Shown here one piece after another: positions 9,753 through 19,168 of a stretch of DNA of 64,000 bases. This DNA comes from Alloascoidea africana (Eukaryota > Ascomycota > Alloascoideomycetes > Alloascoideales > Alloascoideaceae): the NCBI GenBank assembly GCA_030581615.1, contig JAKTTT010000071.1, forward strand, positions 1-64,000, read 5' to 3'. The translations under genes were made by a program, and so were the position numbers. The number at the start of each line of letters is the position of its first letter. Positions within the stretch are counted from its first letter, which is position 1. Below the pieces are notes generated by a model. That model ran no database searches. It was not told the DNA's origin and saw only the letters and a program-made list of their open reading frames with translations.

Positions 9753-11405
9753 ATGGCTTCTTACGATTACTCCACCGCCAACAACAACCCAACGGCCGGC
9801 GGCCCCAGCGGCGGTCCCAGCGGTCCCAGCGGCCCTAGTGGCCCCAGCGGCCCCAGCGGCGGTGTTTCTCAACCCCTCCAGATAATCGGTGTCAATGATC
9901 AATCCACCGTAGGAAATACCAACTCTCATGCTCCCGCAAACAACGCATCCACTAGTGCCAGCAACACAAATGTAAATGTAACCGTTCCTAGCAATACTTT
10001 GCCGAGAACAACTCTGTGGATGGGTGAACTGGACTTTTGGACTGATGAAGCAACTGTTAAACAACTATGGAATTCTCTAGGCTTCGAAAACGTCGTTGTC
10101 AAATTCATCAGAGATAAAACAACTGGCATCTCTCAAGGTTACTGCTTTGTGGAATTTGGCTCTTATGAACAGGCCCGAACTGCTCTTTCATATAATGACA
10201 CTCCTATCCCCAATACAAACAGAACTTTCAAGCTGAATTGGGCTTCAGGAGGTGGACTTCAGGATAGGAAAGAGGATAGACCTCCAGAATACAGCATTTT
10301 TGTAGGTGACCTTCCTCCAGATGCAACAGAACCCCAATTATTCCAACTGTTTAAACAAAATTATCCCAGTTGTAATATCGCCAAGATTATGACCGATCCC
10401 ATCTCCGGTGAATCGAAATGTTACGGCTTTGTCCGTTTTCTTGATGAACAGGAACGTTTAAGATCTCTTAATGAAATGCAAGGTGTTTATTGTGGTAATC
10501 GCCAAATGAGAATCTCATTGGCAACTCCAAAGAGTCAAACCCGTAATTCCCAAGTGGCAAGTCTACTACACCAGCATCGAATGTCCATGATCCAACAACC
10601 GCAACAGCAGGATCAATCCCAAGTTGCAAGAAACAACGGCATGCCAACCACTCCAAACATGTCAAACTCCCCATTCCCTATAACTCCTGGTAGTGTGGGT
10701 TCTCTAGGTTCCACCACGCCGGCAACGCCCATGAATCAATTCACGGATCCCAGCAACACGACGATTTTTGTCGGTGGGCTTTCCTCATTTGTATCCGAGA
10801 CTGAATTGTTATCTCTTTTCTCCGGATTTGGCGATATCATCTATGCAAAAATCCCACCGGGTAAAGGATGTGGGTTTGTTCAATTTGTTTCACGCCAATC
10901 TGCTGAAATGGCCATAGCAAGAATGCATGGCTTCCCAATTGGAACTTCCCGACTTCGTCTCTCCTGGGGTCGATCGCAAAATCAGAACAATCCAATGTCA
11001 CTGGCCGGTTCAAACAGTTCTGGTGGTGGAATGGCATCTCCTGGTGCCATGTATCCTGCGAATGTTGGATACATGAAATCAACTCCGACACCGGCACCGG
11101 CGCCTTTTGTCTCGGGAATGGCAACTTCCTCATCTTCCTATGCTCCTGTCACCTTGGTAGGACAACAACCTACTTATTATCAGACTCCGTATCAAGCTCC
11201 CGCACAGTTGATCCCAGGAGGAAATCTTTTCTACCAGGGGAATACAATCGCTCAACCTGGTTTCAGTTATCAACAACAACAGCAGCAGCAGCCACAACAG
11301 CAGCAGCAAACACAACAGACAAGTTTTAATGACTCGTACAATAGGTATGATGATTCTGTGAATGTTGAATCTACGAATGCTCGACAATCGACTAATGAAA
11401 AATGA
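9753..11405 (+). CDS. Three-RRM RNA-binding protein, Ngr1/Nam8/Csx1 type
   Basis: Predicted 550 residues. Members bind U-rich RNA and act in U1 snRNP-linked splicing (Nam8) or mRNA turnover (Ngr1, Csx1). After a Gly/Pro/Ser-repeat N terminus, three RRMs are seen. RRM1, about 86-166, has TLWMGELDFW and GYCFVEF. RRM2, about 179-258, has IFVGDLPPD and CYGFVRF. RRM3, about 335-408, has IFVGGLSSFV and GCGFVQF. The spacing (RRM1 and RRM2 close, RRM3 after a linker) and the family-typical RLSWGRSQ end of RRM3 fit this group. The tail is Gln-rich with QQQ runs from CAA/CAG repeats. The ATG at 9753 follows a long pyrimidine-rich leader. Ngr1 versus Nam8 orthology is not resolved. Confidence 0.9.
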   Translation: MASYDYSTANNNPTAGGPSGGPSGPSGPSGPSGPSGGVSQPLQIIGVNDQSTVGNTNSHAPANNASTSASNTNVNVTVPSNTLPRTTLWMGELDFWTDEATVKQLWNSLGFENVVVKFIRDKTTGISQGYCFVEFGSYEQARTALSYNDTPIPNTNRTFKLNWASGGGLQDRKEDRPPEYSIFVGDLPPDATEPQLFQLFKQNYPSCNIAKIMTDPISGESKCYGFVRFLDEQERLRSLNEMQGVYCGNRQMRISLATPKSQTRNSQVASLLHQHRMSMIQQPQQQDQSQVARNNGMPTTPNMSNSPFPITPGSVGSLGSTTPATPMNQFTDPSNTTIFVGGLSSFVSETELLSLFSGFGDIIYAKIPPGKGCGFVQFVSRQSAEMAIARMHGFPIGTSRLRLSWGRSQNQNNPMSLAGSNSSGGGMASPGAMYPANVGYMKSTPTPAPAPFVSGMATSSSSYAPVTLVGQQPTYYQTPYQAPAQLIPGGNLFYQGNTIAQPGFSYQQQQQQQPQQQQQTQQTSFNDSYNRYDDSVNVESTNARQSTNEK

Positions 11406-12319
11406 AAAATGAACAATTGCAATTGCAATTGCATAAGATGATATATATATCCAAAACTGATCCAATTTAGGGTTGATTTGTCCAAAAAGGGTCTTATAAC
11501 TATGCGAGTTAACAGTTGCACAAAATGATGAAAGGACAAACCCCAAACCCCAAACCCCAAACCCCAAATTCCCATATATAAAAAGACCAACAACAATAAC
11601 AACAACAACAACAAAAAAGCCAAAACAGGAAACACCTCTGTTGTAACTCTAGTTTTAAACCATAGAACTTCTTTTTTTATTATTTCCTTCCATCTTTTTA
11701 TCCCCTATTTCTTCTTCTTATATTTTTTTTACTTCCCCTTCTTTTTATTGATTGATTGTTTTCCCTAATGAAGACCCCCCACCCGACTGTTTTTTACTTT
11801 ATTATCCCATTATACATACATTATTCTTATTTGATTCAGGTTATTAACATCTATTCCTTTTTCGTGTTTTTTTTTTTTATTTTTTGTTTTTGTTTTGGAA
11901 GGATACTAACTAACCTTGATTGACTCGAAAAAATGTCGTTAATGGGATATATACAATACAATGAAAGTTGATCAGTTTCAAAGGTCTACTTTATCTTCTT
12001 TTTTTTTTATTTGTTAACACACACACACACACTCTCTCTCTTTCTCTTTTTTTCAATTTTTCTAATTTTTTTCTTTCTAATTTTCTATCAGTGTCTTGTG
12101 TATATGCATCTTGGGTTTTTTATCATCGTCATACTTTGATAGCGTATATATTTATTTGTGTTAGAAATAAAGAGAATAAAAAAATTTAAAGATATAACAA
12201 CTGTTGTTTATTCAAAATGCTGTTTCTGTTGGTGTAGTATCTTGCCCCCAGAATAGATATCCAATCTCCGCTGCCGGGTAACACCAACCCGATTTCAAAA
12301 GTAGTAGTGATCGCAACCC
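11406..12319. other. Intergenic region with CCCCAAA tandem repeat
   Basis: 3' region of the RRM gene and upstream region of the PY-motif gene. It holds (CAATTG)n near 11410-11432, about four copies of CCCCAAA at 11538-11568, an (ACA)n run near 11588-11615, then long T-rich tracts with (AC)n and (CT)n near 12015-12050. No gene seen. Confidence 0.6.
11538..11568. repeat. (CCCCAAA)n tandem repeat
   Basis: About four tandem copies of a seven-base CCCCAAA unit. It resembles telomere-type repeats but sits between ordinary genes and is short. Confidence 0.85.
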
Positions 12320-12376
12320 ATGTCTCTCCTGGTAGAGAGGGATATCTTCATCAAAAACTTAGACAAAACCACTACA

Positions 12377-13474
12377 ATGTCAGACTTGGCTTCTAATAAT
12401 CCATTTGCCAGAGATCTTGAATCTCGTGGAAGTAGAAATTCATCTCAGGATATAAGTCAGAGGGGGACACCTGAACCTCCACAACAGGCCATCTCAGGCT
12501 CTAACCCAGGAACAGCTCCAGTTCCAGCAACAGCAACATCAACATCAACCACACAAAGCTCAAATCCAACGACTACAGGTCATTTTATCCCCCCGGATGA
12601 AGAACAGACACATCCAGATGAGCCTCCACCTGCATATTCAGCGATTGATCCGTTGAAAGAGGCGGAACTGTCTGCAAATGGTCCTCCAGCATTGCCGCAA
12701 CGAAGGCCATATGATAATGCAAACAACAACAACAACAGTGTAAGTGGGAATCATCATCAATCTTCACCTCCATTGAAAACAGGAAGCGATTCCAATATTC
12801 CGGTTCTTCCCCCAAGACCAGGAATATCATCATCTTCTTCATCAACTTTGTATACTCCGCCCCCACCACCTCCGAATCGACCCACAAGCTCTTCCTCCTC
12901 CCATCCTCAGTCCAACTATAATTCTTCTCATTCCTATCGTCCACAGCAATATCAGAACCACTCGAATTTTGGATCCGGGTCGGGATCAGGATCAGGATCG
13001 GGATCAGGATCAGGATTCAGTAAAACCGGTACTTTTCCTTTCGACACACTTAACCAGGAGAAGTTGAAACTGCAAGCTCAGGCCCAGGCCCTCAAGCAAA
13101 AAACCTCGCATTGGCTTTCCAAGTATCAATCTCCAGGTTCATCATCCAGTAGTAGGCCCAACTCTCGACCATACCAGTCTTCTCATTTCCCCGGACAAGG
13201 GTTTGGTAATCTCACATATGGAGGACAATCTGCACAGCAAAACCAAGAAAGTACATTCCCTGTGAGTCGACCATACTATACAACGGGTACTGAGTATGGT
13301 ACGTATTCGAATCCTGTTTCAGCGAACACTGGCACTGGCGCTGGAACTGGTGGTGGTGCCAACGGTGGCGGCGGCGGTGGCGGCGGCGGTTATTACGTTC
13401 CACCAAACCAGCCGTATCCACAAGAAGGAAATCAACCACCTGCTGTGAATCCAAATACCAGACCAAGTAGATGA
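12377..13474 (+). CDS. Proline-rich PY-motif protein, function unknown
   Basis: Predicted 365 residues, low complexity throughout; no folded domain recognised. N-terminal MSDLASNNPF, then DEPPPAYSAI at about residues 81-90, a PPxY-type motif of the kind bound by WW domains of Rsp5/NEDD4 ubiquitin ligases. Proline-rich stretches (PPLPPRP-like and PPPPPPNRP), a (GS)n run encoded by a GGATCN repeat near 12969-13016, an amphipathic basic segment (LKLQAQAQALKQKTSHWLSKY) and a Gly-rich C-terminal part follow. A role as Rsp5 adaptor or SH3 ligand is inference from the motifs alone. Start 12377 has A at -3; an upstream in-frame ATG at 12320 has a poorer context and would add 19 residues. Confidence 0.75.
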   Translation: MSDLASNNPFARDLESRGSRNSSQDISQRGTPEPPQQAISGSNPGTAPVPATATSTSTTQSSNPTTTGHFIPPDEEQTHPDEPPPAYSAIDPLKEAELSANGPPALPQRRPYDNANNNNNSVSGNHHQSSPPLKTGSDSNIPVLPPRPGISSSSSSTLYTPPPPPPNRPTSSSSSHPQSNYNSSHSYRPQQYQNHSNFGSGSGSGSGSGSGSGFSKTGTFPFDTLNQEKLKLQAQAQALKQKTSHWLSKYQSPGSSSSSRPNSRPYQSSHFPGQGFGNLTYGGQSAQQNQESTFPVSRPYYTTGTEYGTYSNPVSANTGTGAGTGGGANGGGGGGGGGYYVPPNQPYPQEGNQPPAVNPNTRPSR

Positions 13475-14132
13475 ATTATGGGATAAAAGATAAAGACATT
13501 TCACGTTGTCATATGGGGTGTATTTATTCATCGGACATTGATTGATCGATTGATTGATTGATTGTACTACACGAATGAACAAGAAACAAGAGAATGACAT
13601 CTTTGTTTTTAGAAATATTTTGATAAAGTTAAGAAGCATGTGAAAATGCCAAGTATTGGGGTGGATTTCATTGTATATGTTTTAGGTAACGAGGGAAGAA
13701 AGCAAGATTTTTAACAGTAATAAGACATTACAACGTTTTTTAAACTTTTTTCGATCAATGAACTACATAAACAATATGGTTGAGATCGATCGATCGATTG
13801 AGATCAATCAATCAATCATATCTGAATGTATCAGATGAGATCAAAAATCAGAAACATTTACATACCCAGAGGAAACAATCAAAGGGGAAGTTTTTAACCT
13901 TAATACAAAGTAAGCTTTGAGGGTGTGTTTTGAGATGTCAACAGAATAATAACTATAACTTTGTTTGTGTTTTTTTGTTCTTCTCTTCCCGTTCACCAGC
14001 TAACGACATGCTTCGGTCCACTTGTGTCTTATCAGTAAAGTGACTGATTTGGATATGTTCCAGTATGTTGTTGTTTACATTTTTATGTTTCTGTTTATGT
14101 TTATGTTCTGATTCGAGACGTGACGTACCAAC

Positions 14133-14168
14133 TTTGCCTTTGCCTTTGCCTTTGCCTTTGCCTTTGCC
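14133..14168. repeat. (CCTTTG)n microsatellite
   Basis: Six tandem copies of a CCTTTG hexamer in the spacer between the PY-motif gene and the RhoGAP gene. Confidence 0.85.
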
Positions 14169-14893
14169 TCGCTTTACTTAATATCTTTTTCTCCTGCCTT
14201 GAACGGAACGGAACGTAACGCAACGCAACGCCTAGCTTTTCTATATTTAGTGAAGAAACAACGATTAGTCCCATACATAAGCACAAAGATACGGGAAGAA
14301 TTTGATGTGTTGGTACGCCAGAAGGGGGAATGAGAATGTGTAGACCTTTAACCTGAACGGCTCAACTCCACGAGTTCATAAGCCTTATGTTCTATGTCCT
14401 ATGTCCAAGAGCTGCTCCACTGGACCTGAACTCCTGGCCTACGTACCGGGGACATCGTCTAGTGTGTAGTGTGTAGTCTCTAGTCTCTAGTCTCTAGTCT
14501 GTAGACGCTGCCTACGCTTGTCCGACCTGGATCGATGACGTGAGACTCCCAGCCAGAGCTCACCAGTCCAGTTCTCCAGCTCCAGCTTCAGCGCCAGCTC
14601 CAGCGCCAGTTCTCCATCACCAACTCGCCAGCTCGTCAGCTCCCGCACCCAGCTTCCAGCCGGGCGCGTGTGCTTGTGCCTGTGCCTGTGTGCTGGCCGT
14701 GAGCTGGATGGGGATGGGGATGGAGATGAGGCGTGAAGCACAGAAGCATGTCGAGTGGTATTAAATTGCCGATTTGAAGCTGAGGGCCTCCATTCCACTG
14801 GGCCCGCCAGCCAGATCTCCAATCTCCAATTTCCAACTCTCCAAGTCTTGCACCTGTCAGATATAGATGTCTCCAGCTCTGTCTCTCCATTAG

Positions 14894-14935
14894 TCCTCCT
14901 CCTCCTCCTCCTCCTCCTCCTCCTCTCTCTCTCTC
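14894..14935. repeat. (CCT)n and (CT)n tract
   Basis: About ten CCT trinucleotides followed by a CT dinucleotide run, immediately upstream of the RhoGAP start codon. Confidence 0.85.
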
Positions 14936-14938
14936 GCC

Positions 14939-16980
14939 ATGACCGCCGCCTCTGCCCAGCTGCTCCGAAAGCGATCGACAGCCTTCCGGTCCCGCACATA
15001 CTCCAACGAGCCCAGCCCTGGCCGCCGCCCAAACAACTCGACCGAAAGCATTCCTCACTTCGCCAAAGCCGTCCGCAGACCCCATGACAGCGACCACTCG
15101 CTGCCTCTGCTCTCGCGAAACGACTCCTTCGCCAGTGCTCTGCGCAAGGACGACTCGCTGGCCCATGCCTCGCCCTGGGCGAGCCACCATCAGATAGCTT
15201 CCACCTCGCCCTCGCCCAATCCTCCAGATACATACCATCCAAAGCTCAACAAGAAAAAGTCCTTCTTCAAAACCCTGTCCACAAAGTTCTCCCGCTCGGC
15301 CTCGTCCTCGTCCTCGACCTCGACCTTTGCTGCCACCGGATCGGTCCCCCAGGCTCCCTCGTTGCCTCGGTCTGCCACTGCTTCTGACACAACTGCGATA
15401 TCCTCTTCAGCAACCTCGCAATCCCTCTCCCAGTCCAATACTAACAGCTCAACTCCAAAGCTAGCCCATCCCGATAGCACGCCCAACCACACCATCACCT
15501 CCTCCAGACCGCCCACCTCAACGAAACGAGGTGCTCTCAGAGCCCATAGACGAAAGGGAAGCTTCCTAGGCTTTGTGTTTGAGCGCGACACCACCACGAA
15601 GACGACGACGGCGACCACCACCAATCCTTCCAAATATTCTTCTCACCACTCCCAGCAGCACTACCACGGAGAATCTCCAGGGATACGTTCCCTCACTAAT
15701 AACTCGACTAGTCGCCTGGGCGTGAACGCGAACGTGAACGCGAGCTCTACAAGCTTACTGCCCCAAAGCGCCTCGATATCGATACACAACTCCAATGCAA
15801 ACACTCCTTATATCCACAACCACCGCAAAACAGACTCGGTCACCTCCGGCGCCTCCAGCGTCTTCAGCATAGGAGAGTCCGAGGTTACTCCTGTTAGCGT
15901 GCCCACCGTCATCGACAACTCGGTCCTAATCTCCCATGACGGAAGCCTACAACTTCGATCGAGCTTTGATCGGTCCGACTCGAGGGAGAAAGATCTACTA
16001 GTTCACCAAGAGTACGACGATGCCCCCGTTGAATCGAGCTCAAACTCAAACTCAAACTCAAACTCTACCCCTGGCAATTCTTCCGCTGCAAGCACAGAAA
16101 ACGACTATTACGACCCTGTTCTAAAGTCGTCCTCCTGTCCTACGGCGGCAGATTCTTCCACCAGCTTCGAACTCTTGAATAGTACCTTGGAAGAGGACGA
16201 GAAAACGCCGAGAGAATCTTGTAGACTGGGTGGTGCTAGTGCTGCCAATGATGATGATGATAATGATGGCTCGTCTAATGCTGTTTCTAACCACCACCAC
16301 CAAATGCTGGCGGTTGCTCCCGAAATGCAGAATTCCGTTAGCCAGGCATCCCATCAAACAGAGTATTCCATTATAAACAAGTACATGAACAACTCTTCTG
16401 CAAGCTTGCTTCTTTCGTCGAAAGATCACCTTCTAAACCCTGCTGCCCCCATAAAACCTTGTATTACACCTTCCTCTTTAAGCGATCATAATGAATTCTC
16501 AACGCCGCCAAACAAGTATTCAAAAAGCAGACCTGTTGTTCCACCAATTACTGGTGTTGGAGCAGCCAATGGCAATGCCAATGGATCCAAACGAAGACCA
16601 TCTCACGGCAAACGTGGTTCGATATCTTCCCTAGCCGCAATCTCTGGAATGGGACATAGCACCTCCAAATCTTTCTCAACGGCTTTAAACATGATCAAAA
16701 TGCATGCCTCGACTCCATCCTATTCTCCAGTTGTGAGTAGAAATGAAACCCCAACTGTACAGTCCACCACCGTTTCCAGTGCTATTCGAAACGATGGTGA
16801 TAGTGCAGTTGTTAGTCGTGCCTCGACTCCTAACAAATCAAGAGCTGCAATGAATAGACATTCGTATTGTTTTGATGGATTGGTGAAGGCTCAAGCTGAA
16901 GCAGAAGGAGATGAAAACACTTTTAAAACAGTTGGTCATATCTCCTCAAACAAAACAAATGATACTGTATCAAACACCAC

Positions 16981-17020
<40 letters not shown>

Positions 17021-18445
17021 CTTGCTGCTGCTGACGGTGATTTAAACAAAAACAAATCCAAAATAACCGAAACTTCATCGAATGAAACTTATTCAAGTTC
17101 ATTTTTCAACTTGAAAAGAAGCAAGTCAAAGTATAGGCACCAAGCACGAAGAGATTCTGCTTTAAACAGGTTAAATACCCCTCTTCCAATCGATACAGAA
17201 TTGGCAAATAATACTCAAGTATACGCCTCAATGAGAACTTCCAAATCTCTTTTCGATTATCAAACCACTTTTGAAGATAATGAGAATAAAGATGGGAGTT
17301 CTCCTCCTCCTTTACCAACTTTTAAAGATGATCAACAACAACAACAACAACAACAACAACAGGGGCAATTAATATCACATAAGGATAAAGAGCGTGGTGG
17401 GAAAAAATTGAAACGTGTATTATCCACATATTTTTTGAAAAGTAACGATATTGAAAAATCTCAAGCAAAACGTCATGGTAAATCTTCCTCTGTTTATCAA
17501 CAAAGACAGAATGATAAAATGAATAATGTGAAGGTTAAACCAATACAGGAAACCAAAGATCAACAACAACAACCCACATCAGCTTCAACATTAAGGGGAA
17601 ATAAAAGGACGGCAAATAATACGCCGACACCAGATGTTGCAAAATCGGGTAAACCCAGTAAACATCATCGGGGGAAAGTTCCACAAATGCCATTGGTTGG
17701 AACTGATCTATCCCAAAGATCCGAATTTGAACAATCTTTAGTTCCTTATATTGTTACCCGATGTTTAAAAGAAGTGGAAAAACGTGGTGTTGAAGAAGAA
17801 GGTATTTATCGAAAATCCGGTCGAAAATTGGAGGTTAATGAGATTTTGGCATGTTTTGAACGACCCGAAATCTACACAAAATTGAAAGCTGGTAATAATA
17901 ATAATAATAATTCTATGCTGAAGAATCCAGATGAAATCAAAGACAGTTCCGTTATCCAAAATTTGTTTGCTAAAGTTGACATTAATTCCGTCACTGGTGC
18001 ATTAAAAGAATATTTGAGGCAATTACCCGAGCCATTAATATCTTTTGATCATTATGAAGAGTTTTTAACAGTTGGTAAAATGAGTCAAAGTTTATCAACT
18101 ACTACTACTTCAGCACCACCTAATCCAGATTCCACAAAGGAAGAGATTGAACTTCATAAACAACAACATCAAGAAGCAATTAAAAAATCCCAATTGGAAG
18201 AATTACGTCGAATTACTCGAAGCTTACCCATTTCCCATATGTATTGTCTCAACATGATTATTCGACATTTGGGGAAAATCGCTGCAATGAGTGAATTGAA
18301 TAGAATGACAAATAGAACTTTGTCAATCATTTTTTCTCCAACTTTGGCATGGGATCCTCATAAAAGAATGGATATAATTGATTTACCGGGGAAAAGTATC
18401 GCTATTAATTTGATGATTGAAAATAGTGAATTGGTGTTTGATTAG
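14939..18445 (+). CDS. Rho GTPase-activating protein, Rga1/Rga2-type GAP domain
   Basis: Predicted 1168 residues. RhoGAPs switch off Rho/Cdc42 GTPases; Rga-type members act on Cdc42 in polarity and septins. Seen: about 900 residues of Ser/Thr/Asn-rich low-complexity sequence, then a RhoGAP domain at about 915-1168. It begins PLVGTDLSQR and has VPYIVTRCLKEVE, GIYRKSG with the catalytic Arg finger, VTGALKEYLRQLPEPLI and MTNRTLSIIFSPTL. Two low-complexity insertions break the domain: an Asn run near residue 985 and a Ser/Thr/Pro plus Gln-rich loop near 1055-1080. The LIM domains of Rga1/Rga2 are absent, so orthology is uncertain. Codon use shifts from GC-rich at the 5' end to AT-rich past about 16.9 kb. 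The start lies just after the (CCT)n tract. Confidence 0.85.
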
Positions 18446-19168
18446 CGGATATTTTTTTTGTCCCTTGGTTTTTGTGTTTTTTTGACTCTCTCTCTCTCTC
18501 TTCAGCAAAAGACAAAATACTCGGAGAGTAAGTTTAAACGGTGCATTTTGTTTTCTTTTAACTCTCAGTCATCGATCAGCCCAGAGACTTTTTCTCTTTT
18601 GTTGCAACCTGATTGCCAGATTTTTATTTTGCATTACAAACTTCATCTATCTTTTTTTTTTTTTGTGTTTATTTTGCGGCTCCCCTTATTTGTATTCTAT
18701 TTCATGCACTTGATGTTTTATCTATCTATCTATCTATATCCTATCGTTCCTCTTCTTACAATATATATCAATGCATGCTTTTGTTTCATTTTATCCATGA
18801 TCGACACTTTTCAGCCTTTTATTCTTTTTTTTTTTTGATCAAAAACAAAACAAACCAAAACCGAAAACCGAAAGCCGAACTGCAAAAAGCCAAAAAAAAA
18901 CGAAAACGAAAACACATCAACAAAAAAAAAAAAAAAACATTTAATTTCAATTTCAAATACATAGATGCAGAATGATTGCTTTTTATATACATAGTTCTGA
19001 CTGTTTTTGTCGCCCTTTTACCCCATTCCTATACTAATCATAATTGCATTATTTTATTGATCATCATCTCTCATCAGGGCAAAACTTTAGTTTTTTTTTT
19101 TTTTTTTTTCATTTTAAGTAAGTAACGGATTATCAAAATTTTCTTGGTGTAGGCGTGTAGAACAGTGG
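18446..19168. other. Convergent 3' spacer, T- and A-rich
   Basis: Region between the stops of the RhoGAP gene (plus) and MSH1 (minus). It holds (CT)n near 18484-18500, (CTAT)n near 18718-18737, long A tracts near 18893-18935 and a T20-like tract near 19090-19109. No gene seen. Confidence 0.6.

Larger units (their letters stand above)
13475..14938. other. Repeat-rich intergenic region upstream of RhoGAP gene
   Basis: No gene seen. It holds GATT/GATC tandems (13536-13563 and about 13785-13818, partly inverted to one another), a (CCTTTG)n run at 14133-14168, a GGAAC/GCAAC run near 14203-14230 and TAGTCTC repeats at 14461-14503. CCAGCTC-type repeats lie near 14560-14650, and (CCT)n followed by (CT)n ends six bases before the RhoGAP ATG. 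The second half is clearly GC-richer than the first. Confidence 0.6.

Noticed and set aside
13536-13818. GATT/GATC tandems in inverted orientation as a possible structured element
   Set aside because: The copies are simple tetranucleotide repeats of low complexity, with no matching flanks or target duplication.
14487-15242. 251-codon and 200-codon antisense frames over the start of the RhoGAP gene
   Set aside because: Arg/Gly/Ser-rich translations arise from GC-rich repeats and from the complement of the RhoGAP coding sequence; no domain and no conserved motif.
18458-18975. Open frames of 120-126 codons after the RhoGAP stop
   Set aside because: Phe/Leu/Lys-rich readings of T- and A-tracts in a convergent 3' spacer.
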